From JBDTNQ01 sp039933635 (GTDB taxonomy: Bacteria; Acidobacteriota; Vicinamibacteria; Vicinamibacterales; SCN-69-37): a stretch of DNA of 13,911 nt. The stretch spans positions 1-13,911 of the forward strand of contig JBDTNQ010000116.1 in assembly GCA_039933635.1 (NCBI GenBank). The letters are read 5' to 3'. The notes under the pieces were generated by a model. The model had not been told where the DNA came from. It did no database searches and worked only from the letters and a program-made list of their open reading frames with translations. Within the stretch, counting starts at the first letter, position 1, and every line of letters starts with the position of its first letter. Below are positions 1-7,611 of the stretch, piece by piece. A program made the translations under genes and the position numbers.

Positions 1-418
1 CTTCCTCGACGAGGTAGACCTCGCTGGCCTTCGCGCGGTAGGCGCTGTCCTTGACGGCGCGTTTCTCGACCTGCGTGATCTCGGAGGGCACGCCGATGAC
101 GATGCGGGGACGCACCCACATGGTGCGGTTGTGCGCCTTCTTGATGAAGTGCGCCAGCATCTTCTCGGTCACTTCGAAGTCGGCGATGACGCCGTCCTTC
201 ATGGGCTTGATGGCGACGATGTTGCCGGGCGTGCGGCCCAGCATTTCCTTGGCTTCCTTGCCGACGGCCTCGATGCGGCCGGTCACCTTGTTGATGGCCA
301 CGATCGACGGCTCATTCACTACGATGCCCTTGCCTCGGGCATACACGCAGGTATTGGCCGTTCCAAGATCGATGGCGAGGTCGCTCGAAAAGAGCGAAAA
401 AAGCGATCGAAGGGTCAA
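1..418 (-). CDS. mreB: Rod shape-determining protein MreB (N-terminal part, cut by window edge)
   Basis: MreB is the bacterial actin homologue that forms membrane-associated filaments and guides lateral wall synthesis by the elongasome. The 139 visible residues begin LTLRSLFSLFSSDLAIDLGT. They contain the phosphate-1 ATP-binding loop (AIDLGTANTCVY), then VNEPSIVAINK, a GRTPGNIVAIKPMKDGVIADF stretch and VIGVPSEITQVEKRAV, all typical of MreB. The start is TTG at 418-416: an in-frame TGA lies six codons upstream, an AGGAG Shine-Dalgarno sits 5 nt before the TTG, and no other start preserves the ATP-binding loop. The TTG overlaps the TGA stop of the upstream cyclase gene (TTGA), so the two are probably co-transcribed and translationally coupled. 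The rest of the gene, and any mreC or mreD genes that often follow it, lies outside the window. Confidence 0.96.
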   Translation of the reverse strand, partial: MTLRSLFSLFSSDLAIDLGTANTCVYARGKGIVVNEPSIVAINKVTGRIEAVGKEAKEMLGRTPGNIVAIKPMKDGVIADFEVTEKMLAHFIKKAHNRTMWVRPRIVIGVPSEITQVEKRAVKDSAYRAKASEVYLVEE

Positions 419-1896
419 CTGAGCTCCTGTTCCTCAGCGGGCAGCCCCGTGGCGCCGTTCTCGCTGCCGGCGATGTGAATGCCGTTCTTGCCGGTCATCT
501 TCACACGATACATCGCCGCGTCGGCCGCTTGCAGCAGGCCTTCCGCAGTATCGGCAACAAGAGGGAGCGTCGCTACCCCCACCGAGGCAGTAATTCGGGC
601 TCCGCTGGCCAATCCGGCCAGGAAATTGAACCGCTGCACCCGATCGCGGAGGCGCCGGGCGACCGAATGGGCCCCTTCAACCCCGGTCTCCGGCAGGAGA
701 ATGGCGAACTCGTCGCCGCCAAACCGGGCGACGATGTCGGTTTCACGCGCACAGGACCGAATGACGTCCGCGGCCTCGATGAGCGCACGGCTGCCGAGCA
801 GGTGCCCGTGCACGTCGTTCACGCGCTTGAACCCGTCCAGGTCGATGAACAGCAGCGACAACGGCCACCCACTGCGCATCGCGCGCTTGGTTTCCTTGCG
901 GAGCACCTCGTTCAGGTAACGCGAGTTGTAGAGCTGCGTCAGATCGTCGGTGACCGAGAGCGCCTCGGCGCGCGCCACGCGCAGAGCCGTCGAGAGCGCG
1001 TAGGCGGCCGGTTCCAGCAGCCGCACGATGGACTCCGCCACGCCACCGGAGACCGACGGCAGCCGGTGAGCCCGACCGGTGTCGAGCCCGATCAGGACGC
1101 CAACGGTCGCCCCGCCGGCCACCAGGGGCCAGCCGAGGAGCGAGACCTCGACGACCTTGTCCTGCTTGCGCTCCCCTTCGAGCCGGTGATCCAGGTGGTT
1201 CGTGATGCGTACGGCGGGCGTGCCCGTGTCAGCCACGACATCGGCGAACGCGCGAAGCGCCGCCCGGAGCGACGGGTCGGCGTCTGGCCGACCCAGCATG
1301 TGCGGCACACCATCCGGCTCGACCGCGAACACGTACCAGTCGGAGAGCGGCATCCACTCGGCCACCTGTGCGATGAGGGCCCCGGCCACGCCTGTGGGAT
1401 CGGAAGCCACGTGCACGGCCCGCAGCACCGCGCCGACGGCATCCGGCTGCGAGGCCAACTGCGCGAGCCGCGGCGCGGACGCGTCGAGCCGGTCCGCCAA
1501 GTCGACCAGATCGCGCAGACCGAGGGCGCGTTCGACGGCCTCGAGTCGCAACGGCAGTGTGAGGTGTTCGCGAAAGCCGAGCGCGCGAGAGAGTTCCACC
1601 AGTCCCGGTTGGTGACTCACGCTATAGGACACGGCGGGCACGTTCGCAATGAGCGCCGACACCAGCCGCTGAGCGCCGTCATCGAGCGTCAACTCCCAGA
1701 GGACACCCGACACGGCTGTCGGCATCGTCCACAGCGTGCCCTTGCGCACGAGTTCGAGGCGGATGCCACCGGAGGCGCGTAGTTCACCAAGGTGCTGATC
1801 GACGTTGTCACTTCGGTGGTATACGGCCAGGGCGGGCGCGTTGGACACAGCGGAACCTTCTGAGGCGGAGGTGTTCCGCAGATAGCGTCCTGACAT
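415..1896 (-). CDS. Diguanylate cyclase: receiver-like N-terminus, GAF-like middle, GGDEF C-terminus
   Basis: Predicted cytoplasmic enzyme making cyclic di-GMP from two GTP. The GGDEF domain covers about residues 312-475. It shows the FIDLDGFK metal-binding strand (D352), an intact GGDEF signature at 393-397 and an RxxD product-inhibition site (RETD, 384-387) five residues before it, so it should be active and feedback-inhibited. Residues 150-305 look like a divergent GAF domain. Residues 21-125 follow a receiver-like alternation of strands and helices but lack a clear phospho-acceptor Asp and the conserved Lys, so this part is probably a pseudo-receiver (inference). No membrane segments are seen. 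The ATG at 1896 has no Shine-Dalgarno. A GTG at 1848 preceded by AGAAGG with 7-nt spacing is a strong alternative start (477 aa). The gene overlaps mreB by 4 nt. Confidence 0.9.
   Translation of the reverse strand: MSGRYLRNTSASEGSAVSNAPALAVYHRSDNVDQHLGELRASGGIRLELVRKGTLWTMPTAVSGVLWELTLDDGAQRLVSALIANVPAVSYSVSHQPGLVELSRALGFREHLTLPLRLEAVERALGLRDLVDLADRLDASAPRLAQLASQPDAVGAVLRAVHVASDPTGVAGALIAQVAEWMPLSDWYVFAVEPDGVPHMLGRPDADPSLRAALRAFADVVADTGTPAVRITNHLDHRLEGERKQDKVVEVSLLGWPLVAGGATVGVLIGLDTGRAHRLPSVSGGVAESIVRLLEPAAYALSTALRVARAEALSVTDDLTQLYNSRYLNEVLRKETKRAMRSGWPLSLLFIDLDGFKRVNDVHGHLLGSRALIEAADVIRSCARETDIVARFGGDEFAILLPETGVEGAHSVARRLRDRVQRFNFLAGLASGARITASVGVATLPLVADTAEGLLQAADAAMYRVKMTGKNGIHIAGSENGATGLPAEEQELS
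424..428 (-). promoter_or_regulatory. Shine-Dalgarno site of mreB
   Basis: AGGAG on the minus strand, 5 nt before the TTG start at 418. It lies inside the last codons of the upstream cyclase gene and is what settles the TTG as the mreB start. Confidence 0.8.
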
Positions 1897-1946
1897 GGCG
1901 GCTGGAGGGCTGCGGAGGCGTAAAAACTGGCCACCGAGTCGCCAAA

Positions 1947-1955
1947 ACTATAACA
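1947..1955 (-). promoter_or_regulatory. Candidate extended -10 promoter for the cyclase-mreB operon
   Basis: On the minus strand the sequence reads TG-T-TATAGT (TG at 1955-1954, hexamer 1952-1947). This is an extended -10 element with a one-base N and five of six hexamer matches. No -35 hexamer is recognisable at 17-nt spacing. Transcription would begin near 1940, about 45 nt before the ATG at 1896. Confidence 0.5.
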
Positions 1956-2044
1956 CGGAGGTCCCGGCCGCTTCGGCCGCGTACACACCGTTCGACGCGC
2001 GAAAACGCCCGCGGAACTTCGACGGATTCGTGATCTCCGTGTTA
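1951..2044. repeat. 10-bp inverted repeat in the divergent cyclase/ppiD spacer
   Basis: TAACACGGAG at 1951-1960 is the exact reverse complement of CTCCGTGTTA at 2035-2044, with 74 bp between the arms. The left arm overlaps the extended -10 of the cyclase promoter. It could be a paired operator, but chance is possible: I estimate about a 1% expectation for a spacer this size with random sequence. Confidence 0.35.
1965..1979. repeat. Short GC hairpin in the divergent spacer
   Basis: CGGCCG, three bases (CTT), CGGCCG. CGGCCG is itself palindromic, so the two copies are both direct and inverted repeats. No T-tract follows on either strand, so it is not an intrinsic terminator. It lies where a -35 element of the cyclase promoter would be. 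Confidence 0.35.
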
Positions 2045-2078
2045 CCCAACCCTCGTGCCACCTCGACCCACGCCCGCA

Positions 2079-2087
2079 TGGCATAAT
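2079..2087 (+). promoter_or_regulatory. Candidate extended -10 promoter for ppiD
   Basis: TG-G-CATAAT, with TG at 2079-2080 and the hexamer at 2082-2087. This is an extended -10 element matching TATAAT at five of six positions. No good -35 is seen. The predicted leader to the ATG at 2168 is about 70-75 nt. Confidence 0.55.
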
Positions 2088-2167
2088 TGGCGGCTTAGCC
2101 CGTACGAAAGCCCGCGACCGGGGTACCTTTGTTCGCCGTCCCGATGCTTTAGGAGAGAGTTGACGCT

Positions 2168-4072
2168 ATGACCATGCTCGACCGGATGCGCCGTCACCGG
2201 AATTGGCTGAAGTGGATTCTGGCCGTCGTCGTCCTGACCTTCGTCCTTGTCTACGTGCCGCAGTTCCTCGAGAAGGGCGCGGGCAATGGGCCGGGCGACG
2301 TCGTCGCCACGGTCAACGGACGGCCGATCGCCGCCAACGTCTACCAGCGCGTCTACACGCAGCAGATCAGCCAGCTCAAGTCGAACTACGGGCAGGTCAG
2401 CGACGACATGATCAAGCAGCTCGGCCTCGGCCCGCGGTTGCTGCAGCAACTGGTGAATCAGGAAGCCGAGCTGGCGGAAGCGGATCGCCTCAAGCTGACG
2501 GTGAGCGACGGCGAGCTGCGCGAACGCCTGCTGCGGCTCCCCGCCTTCACGCAGAACGGACAATTCGTCGGCTACGCGCAGTACCGTCAGATGCTCGCGG
2601 CGTCGCGGCCGCCGATTCGTGAAGACGAGTTCGAAGCCGATCTGCGCAAGAGCCTGCTCGCCGAGAAGCTCCAGGCCGCCCTGACCGGGTGGATTCGGGT
2701 CTCGGACGCCGACGTCGAACAGGAATACCGGCGGCGGAACGAAAAGATCAAGATGGATCTGGCCGTGTTCAGCGGCAACCAGTTCCGCGCGGGCATCCAG
2801 CCGACCGAGGCCGATCTGAATGCCGAGTTCACGGCGCATGCGGACAACTACAAGATTCCCGAGAAGCGCCAGGTGAAATACCTGTCGATCGATGCCGCGG
2901 CGCTGCGCGCCAAGATGACGGCGACGCCGCAGGAAGTCGAAACGCGCTACAGGGACAACATCAAGACCTACACCACGCCAGAGCAGGTGCGCGCGAGCCA
3001 CATCCTCTTCAAGACCGAGGGTAAAGACGACGCCACGGTCAAGAAGCTGGCGGAAAGCGTGCTCGCGAAGGTGAAAGCGGGCGGCAACTTTGCCGCGCTG
3101 GCGCGGCAGTACTCCGACGACGGCAGCAAGGACAGCGGCGGCGATCTCGACTACTTCGCGAAGGGCACGATGGTGCCCGAGTTCGACGAGGCCGTCTGGA
3201 AGATGCAGCCGGGCCAAATCAGCGACCTCGTCAAATCACAGTTCGGCTACCACATCATCATGATGACGGGACGCCGTCCCGGGACGACGCGCACGCTCGA
3301 CGAAGTGCGCACGCAGTTGCTGGAGCAAATCCGCGACGAGAAAGCGCAGGCCGAGGCCGCGCGGATCGCCGACGAGGTGGCGAAAGAAGTCAAGGCGCCG
3401 GCCGACATCGAACGGGTCGCCAAGGCACGCGGCCTCACCAGCGGCGATTCGGGCTTGTTCTCGCGCGAAGAACCGCTGGCCGGCCTGGGCTTCGCACCTG
3501 CGGTACAGGCCGAAGCCTTCACGCTCGAGAAAGACAAGGTCAGTGGCATGCTGCGCACGAACCAGGGGTTCGCGTTCATTGCCCTCGTCGACATCAAGCC
3601 GCCATACGTGCCGAAGCTCGATGAGGTGAAGGATCGGGTGCGTGACGCCGTGATCACGGCCAAGGCCGTCGACGTCGCGAAGGCCCGCGCGGCGGCGATG
3701 GCGCAGAACAAGGGGAACTTCGAAGCGGCGGCGAAGGCCGCCGGTGGCGTCGTCAAGACGACGGAGTTCGTGGCGCGCGGCACCGCCCTCCCCGACATCG
3801 GCGTCAGCGACCTGGTGGACAGCGCGGCGTTCGCCCTCAAGGCGGGCGAGACCAGCGCGCCCATTGCGACGGACGCGTCAGTAGTGGTCGTCCACGTGCG
3901 CGAACGACAGGAGATCACGCCCGCCGCGCTCGAGACCGAACGCGAGACGCTCCGGGAGCAACTGGCGCAGCAGCGCCGACAAGAGTTCTTCGGCGCCTAC
4001 ATGACAAAAGCGATTGCCAAAATGCAGATTCGCTACAACGAGGCGACGGTCAAGACCCTGCTCGGGAGCTGA
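2168..4072 (+). CDS. ppiD: PpiD/SurA-type membrane-anchored peptidyl-prolyl isomerase
   Basis: Predicted periplasmic foldase held in the inner membrane by one N-terminal anchor (TM about residues 15-34, after a basic MRRHRNWLKW stretch), the PpiD arrangement. Residues 43-230 match a SurA/PpiD N-terminal chaperone region (DVVATVNGRPI start). The parvulin domain is about 274-368, with the conserved ASHIL strand (H278), the YSDDGSKDSGGDLDYF loop and the terminal FGYHIIMM strand (H362). Residues 375-634 include a helical segment and a second, degenerate parvulin-like region (about 420-580), as in PpiD. At 634 residues it is close to E. coli PpiD (about 620). The family assists folding of newly exported proteins near the translocon. 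The ATG at 2168 follows a purine-rich AGGAGAGAG. It is probably a single-gene transcript, convergent with the DUF922 gene one base downstream. Confidence 0.9.
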   Translation: MTMLDRMRRHRNWLKWILAVVVLTFVLVYVPQFLEKGAGNGPGDVVATVNGRPIAANVYQRVYTQQISQLKSNYGQVSDDMIKQLGLGPRLLQQLVNQEAELAEADRLKLTVSDGELRERLLRLPAFTQNGQFVGYAQYRQMLAASRPPIREDEFEADLRKSLLAEKLQAALTGWIRVSDADVEQEYRRRNEKIKMDLAVFSGNQFRAGIQPTEADLNAEFTAHADNYKIPEKRQVKYLSIDAAALRAKMTATPQEVETRYRDNIKTYTTPEQVRASHILFKTEGKDDATVKKLAESVLAKVKAGGNFAALARQYSDDGSKDSGGDLDYFAKGTMVPEFDEAVWKMQPGQISDLVKSQFGYHIIMMTGRRPGTTRTLDEVRTQLLEQIRDEKAQAEAARIADEVAKEVKAPADIERVAKARGLTSGDSGLFSREEPLAGLGFAPAVQAEAFTLEKDKVSGMLRTNQGFAFIALVDIKPPYVPKLDEVKDRVRDAVITAKAVDVAKARAAAMAQNKGNFEAAAKAAGGVVKTTEFVARGTALPDIGVSDLVDSAAFALKAGETSAPIATDASVVVVHVRERQEITPAALETERETLREQLAQQRRQEFFGAYMTKAIAKMQIRYNEATVKTLLGS

Positions 4073-4073
4073 G

Positions 4074-4694
4074 CTAGAACCGTTCGGCGTAGATTTCCAG
4101 GTCCGATAACCAACCCGCCACGTCCTGGTCCCACGCGCGCTGGCGCGGGGCATCCAGGCCGTGGCGGGTTTCGTCGTCATACCGTCGCTGCATGTCGCCT
4201 TCTGCTGCGATGACGCGTTCCGCTTCGGCAGGCACGTTGTCGCGCCCCGTGCGGCAGGGATCGTAGATGTCGTGCAGCACCTTGCGCAGGCGCCGCGCAT
4301 GAACTTCAGTGACGTCGAAGTGGGTCTGCTCGTGACGTAGCGTGCTTCGTGCCTGGTTGGGATCGGCCAGGACGAGGGACCGGACCCAGGAACGGGCCGG
4401 CAGGAAGACCGCCGACACGTCGAAGTCGAACGTCGCGCCGGTGCACGACACGCCGTAGAGCAGGCTGTACGCGGTCTGGGCTCCTTCGGCTCCGGTCTCG
4501 GGCGCGGTGCCCTGAAAATCGACCCATCGGACCGGACGAGCACGATTCCAGGGCAGACCACCATCCTTGGCGATCTGCTGCTGCACCGTGGTGGTCGCGC
4601 GCGCGGACGATGCGGGCGCGGCCGGTACGCCGGCGCACGCCGCCATCAGGCCGATCGTCGCCGCCATGGCCACGCATCGAATGGCTCGGAACAC
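4074..4694 (-). CDS. DUF922-family lipoprotein, predicted Zn-dependent protease
   Basis: A 206-residue protein whose N-terminus (MFRAIRC, hydrophobic AMAATIGLM, then AAC) looks like a lipoprotein signal with the lipidated Cys at residue 20. The -3 residue is Met, so the lipobox is not ideal. The mature part matches DUF922, described as predicted secreted zinc-dependent proteases: an RPVRWVDFQG entry motif (53-62), an HExxH motif HEQTH at 121-125 followed by FDVTEVHARRL, and a C-terminal YDDETRHG then RAWDQ. The substrate is unknown. The reading frame stays open far into sppA, but the conserved part begins after sppA ends. The start is uncertain: GTG at 4694 (used here) or TTG at 4703 (209 aa), neither with a strong Shine-Dalgarno. 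Both lie within 16 nt of the sppA stop, so translation is probably coupled to sppA. Confidence 0.8.
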   Translation of the reverse strand: MFRAIRCVAMAATIGLMAACAGVPAAPASSARATTTVQQQIAKDGGLPWNRARPVRWVDFQGTAPETGAEGAQTAYSLLYGVSCTGATFDFDVSAVFLPARSWVRSLVLADPNQARSTLRHEQTHFDVTEVHARRLRKVLHDIYDPCRTGRDNVPAEAERVIAAEGDMQRRYDDETRHGLDAPRQRAWDQDVAGWLSDLEIYAERF

Positions 4695-4707
4695 GCGACT
4701 CAACGGC

Positions 4708-6444
4708 TCAGTGCACGAAGACGTTCGGCAACACGGCCAGAGGTTCACCGCGACGGAACAATTGCAGGATTGAAGCCGCGGACTGAGCGGCGCGGACATC
4801 GGATCGGCGGAAGACCAAGTCCAGTCCCGCAGTGCTCGACGAGGACGATCCGAACTGGCGAGAGACAAGATCGTAAAGCGATCGTTTGCCGGGATAGACC
4901 ACGAGGCTGACATTCTTCGTGGGATCGAGCTTGGCCTTTTCCGCGGCCCGGCGGATTGCCAGGTCAAGACCACCGAGCTCGTCCACGAGACCCAGTTCGC
5001 GCGCCTGATGCCCGGTCCACACGCGCCCCTGCGCCACCGCATCGATGCGCGCCGTCGTCTGCTGCCGCCCGTCGGCGACGCGTTTGACGAACAGCTCGTA
5101 CGTCATCCGCATCTGTTCCTCGACGCGCGCGCGTTCATCGGGCGAGAACGGACGGAACGGTGAGTTCATGTCGGCGAAGCGCCCTTCGCTGACGGCGCCG
5201 GTGCCGACGCCCAGTTTATCGAGCGCGCCCTGCACCACGAACTTGCCCGTGACGACGCCGATCGACCCGGTGAGGGTGCCAGGCTGCGCGACGATGACGT
5301 GCGCGGGCGCGGCAATGTAGTACCCACCGGACGCCGCGACATCCCCCATCGACACGACGACAGGTTTCACATCGCGGGTGAGCATCAGTTCGCGCCAGAT
5401 CACCTCTGACGCTATGGCCGACCCGCCTGGACTGTCGATGCGGACAACCACGGCGCGAATGCCAGGATCGACGCGCACCTTGCGAATCCACTCGGTGAAG
5501 GTGTCGGAGCCGAGCACGGGGCCCGTCAGCGAGTCGAACGAGCTCTGGCCGCCCGTAATGGTGCCCACGGCATACAGCAACGCGATGCGCCCGCCCGTCG
5601 CGGCGGGCGCCGGCGGAGCCGAACGCAGGTACTGACCGTCGTCGATCAGCTGCGTCCCTTTCAGAGGCGCGGTGTCATCGAGCTGATCTTCGTAGCCGAG
5701 CTCGTCGACCAGTCCGGCCTTCTTCGCACCGTCGGCGAGATACGGACCGCCGTCAATGGCGGCGCGCGCCGCCTCTTCGGTGATTTTGCGACCGCGTGCG
5801 ATTGCCCGCACGAACTCGTCGTACCAGTCGCGATTCATGGCACGGGTCATCTCGCGATGCGCCGCCGTGAACCCCTTCTCGGTGAACGTGTTCGACGCGG
5901 TCTTGTATTCGCCGATGTGCAGCAGGTCGGGCACGACGCCGATCTTGTCGAGCGCACCACGGAAGAAGACCTCGTAGAACGTCATGCCCGTCACGTCGAG
6001 CTGACCGGCCGGCATGAGGACCACGCGATCGGCGGCCGTCGCCACGTAGTACTCGCCGGCGCCGCCAGACTCGAGATAGGCCACGAGCGGCTTGCCGGAG
6101 GTCTTGAAATCCAGCAGCGCGTCGTGGATCTCCTGCATCTGCGCCCAGAGGGCGCCGGACGCAACGGGCCGTACCACGAGCGCCTTGATGCGACCGTCGG
6201 TCTTGGCCCGGCGGATCAAGTCCACTGTGGACCGCAACGTCGGTGTCGTCCTCAGCAGTTGCAGGACGTCTGACGGTTCGATCTCGGCCAGCGGCGCGCC
6301 GATGCGCAGCACGAGCGTACTGTTGCCGCTGATGGGCGGCGCGTTGTTCGAGAACAACGTCAGAAGGACGAGGCCGGCGCCCGACACGAGCACCGCCAAC
6401 AGAATCAGGGAGAGAACAAGTGCGATACCGCGTCGGGACGACAA
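4708..6444 (-). CDS. sppA: Signal peptide peptidase SppA, 67K (long) type
   Basis: Inner-membrane serine protease with a Ser/Lys dyad that degrades cleaved signal peptides and some membrane proteins at the periplasmic face. Residues 7-31 form one N-terminal membrane anchor. The protein has the tandem SppA repeat of the long form: an N-terminal domain (about 45-265) carrying the general-base Lys in HIGEYKTASNTF (K181), and a C-terminal domain (about 285-500) carrying the nucleophile in GDVAASGGYYIA (S372), preceded by VVVRIDSPGGSA. Length 578 fits the 67K family (E. coli 618). The start is TTG at 6444, preceded by a GGGGG stretch 7 nt away that may act as a weak ribosome site. It lies 62 nt downstream of the mscS-family gene and directly upstream of the DUF922 lipoprotein gene, suggesting one envelope operon. 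Confidence 0.95.
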   Translation of the reverse strand: MSSRRGIALVLSLILLAVLVSGAGLVLLTLFSNNAPPISGNSTLVLRIGAPLAEIEPSDVLQLLRTTPTLRSTVDLIRRAKTDGRIKALVVRPVASGALWAQMQEIHDALLDFKTSGKPLVAYLESGGAGEYYVATAADRVVLMPAGQLDVTGMTFYEVFFRGALDKIGVVPDLLHIGEYKTASNTFTEKGFTAAHREMTRAMNRDWYDEFVRAIARGRKITEEAARAAIDGGPYLADGAKKAGLVDELGYEDQLDDTAPLKGTQLIDDGQYLRSAPPAPAATGGRIALLYAVGTITGGQSSFDSLTGPVLGSDTFTEWIRKVRVDPGIRAVVVRIDSPGGSAIASEVIWRELMLTRDVKPVVVSMGDVAASGGYYIAAPAHVIVAQPGTLTGSIGVVTGKFVVQGALDKLGVGTGAVSEGRFADMNSPFRPFSPDERARVEEQMRMTYELFVKRVADGRQQTTARIDAVAQGRVWTGHQARELGLVDELGGLDLAIRRAAEKAKLDPTKNVSLVVYPGKRSLYDLVSRQFGSSSSSTAGLDLVFRRSDVRAAQSAASILQLFRRGEPLAVLPNVFVH

Positions 6445-6506
6445 GAAACGACCCCCGTCGAAGTATAGCGCCTCCGTTCGTCGGCGCCGGCGCGTTCAGC
6501 GGAAAC

Positions 6507-7544
6507 TCACACGCCCGATTTAGGCGGCGCGGGGCGCGTCTGGACGAACGTGATGCCATGCGCTCGAAATTCGGCGTGCAGGCGTTTGATGAGTTCGTGA
6601 CGGACCAGGAATTGGTCCGTGAAGCCGCGTACACGGACGCCAATCCCGAGTTTGACGCCGAGTTCGGACACGCCCGAAAACCTGACAGATGGCGCGGCGG
6701 AGGTGACAGCGCCCGCCACCTGGCCGACAACGGCATTCGCCACATCCGTGGCGACCCGTTCGACCAGATCCAGATCGTTTGCCGTATCGATCAGCAGGTC
6801 GAGCCCGATCCCCAGTTCCGGAGTGGGTTGGGTGAAGTTGGTGACCACCGCCTGCGCCAGTTTGGAGTTCGGAACCTCGAGCAGGTTGTCCGAGAGCTGC
6901 CGGATGCGCGCCGATCGCCAGTTGAAATCGACCACGTAGCCCTCGGCACCGCTATCGAGCTTGACGTAGTCGCCGAGTCGAACGAATCCGGCCAGCGAGA
7001 CGAAGAGTCCGGCGAACAGATTGGACAGCGGATCCTGCAGCGCCAGCGCCACGGCCAGACCGCCCACGCCAAGGACGGTCAGCACCGGCGTGATTTCGTA
7101 CCCGAACGACCGGACGATCACGAGGGCGCCGAGGATCGTGACCACGAGACGAATCAGGTTGAGCGTGAGCCGTGAAACCGGCACGGCCCCCCGCGAGCCG
7201 TACGAGACCACGAGGCGCGTCAGGATGTTGGCGCCCGCGAACGTGACGGACGCGACACCCAGCGCACCGAGCCAGAGCGAGGCCTGTTGATGCGCCGCAC
7301 CCGTCAGCGGCCATCGGGCCTGCGAGAGGTGGAGTCCAAGCAGGACACTCCACAAGGGGATCCGCCGGCCAACCTCACTAACAAGAATGTCATCCCAGTC
7401 CCCCGATGTCCGTGAGGCCAGCTTGGATAGCCGGGCTCCGACGACGTACCGGGCGATGGCGCCGGTGACGAGGAGGGCGGCGATCGTGGCCAGAGTCCAC
7501 ACCCCTTGCAGGACACCGGGCGACCAAAGATCGGATGAGAACAT
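6507..7544 (-). CDS. MscS-family small-conductance mechanosensitive channel
   Basis: Inner-membrane channel of the MscS family, which opens under membrane tension and releases solutes after osmotic downshock. The pore helix and its continuation are clear at about 153-184 (GVGGLAVALALQDPLSNLFAG), matching the Gly/Ala-packed TM3 of MscS with the LQDPLSNL kink. The beta domain follows (190-240: GDYVKLDSGAEGYVVDFNWRSARIR ... VPNSKLAQAVVTNFTQ), then an alpha/beta C-terminus to residue 345. Additional hydrophobic segments lie near 13-35, 62-75, 91-113 and 127-147, so it has about five membrane segments against three in E. coli MscS. The ATG at 7544 has only a weak AGAGAC-like ribosome site. It is divergent from the kinase operon and upstream of sppA. 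Confidence 0.9.
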   Translation of the reverse strand: MFSSDLWSPGVLQGVWTLATIAALLVTGAIARYVVGARLSKLASRTSGDWDDILVSEVGRRIPLWSVLLGLHLSQARWPLTGAAHQQASLWLGALGVASVTFAGANILTRLVVSYGSRGAVPVSRLTLNLIRLVVTILGALVIVRSFGYEITPVLTVLGVGGLAVALALQDPLSNLFAGLFVSLAGFVRLGDYVKLDSGAEGYVVDFNWRSARIRQLSDNLLEVPNSKLAQAVVTNFTQPTPELGIGLDLLIDTANDLDLVERVATDVANAVVGQVAGAVTSAAPSVRFSGVSELGVKLGIGVRVRGFTDQFLVRHELIKRLHAEFRAHGITFVQTRPAPPKSGV

Positions 7545-7551
7545 TCGGCAA

Positions 7552-7563
7552 GTCTCTGGAGAC
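7552..7563. repeat. Short inverted repeat next to the mscS start
   Basis: GTCTC-TG-GAGAC, 5-bp arms with a 2-bp centre, 8 bp upstream of the mscS-family ATG. The string AGTCTCT that begins here recurs at 7616-7622. It may be an operator or chance. Confidence 0.3.
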
Positions 7564-7611
7564 GTTGGAGTTCAGGGAGTAAAACCCGCCGGCGTCCGGT
7601 GCGGGGGGCAT

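Noticed and set aside
475..1782. Plus-strand frame (435 codons) opposite the first cyclase gene
   Set aside because: It is the antisense of the GGDEF gene, rich in Arg, Gln and Gly, with no domain.
2042..3217. Long minus-strand reading frame (391 codons) opposite the first half of ppiD
   Set aside because: It is the antisense of a well-supported gene. The product is rich in Arg, Leu and Val with no recognisable domain, as expected from codon bias in GC-rich DNA.
4695..5042. N-terminal extension of the DUF922 protein up to 5042
   Set aside because: The region is the well-conserved SppA C-terminus in another frame, and the extension would bury the lipoprotein signal peptide in the middle of the protein.
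6462..6467. Minus-strand TATACT as a promoter for sppA
   Set aside because: Transcription would begin near 6455, on top of the presumed ribosome site at 6456-6452. There is no TG extension and no -35. Read-through from the mscS gene is more likely.
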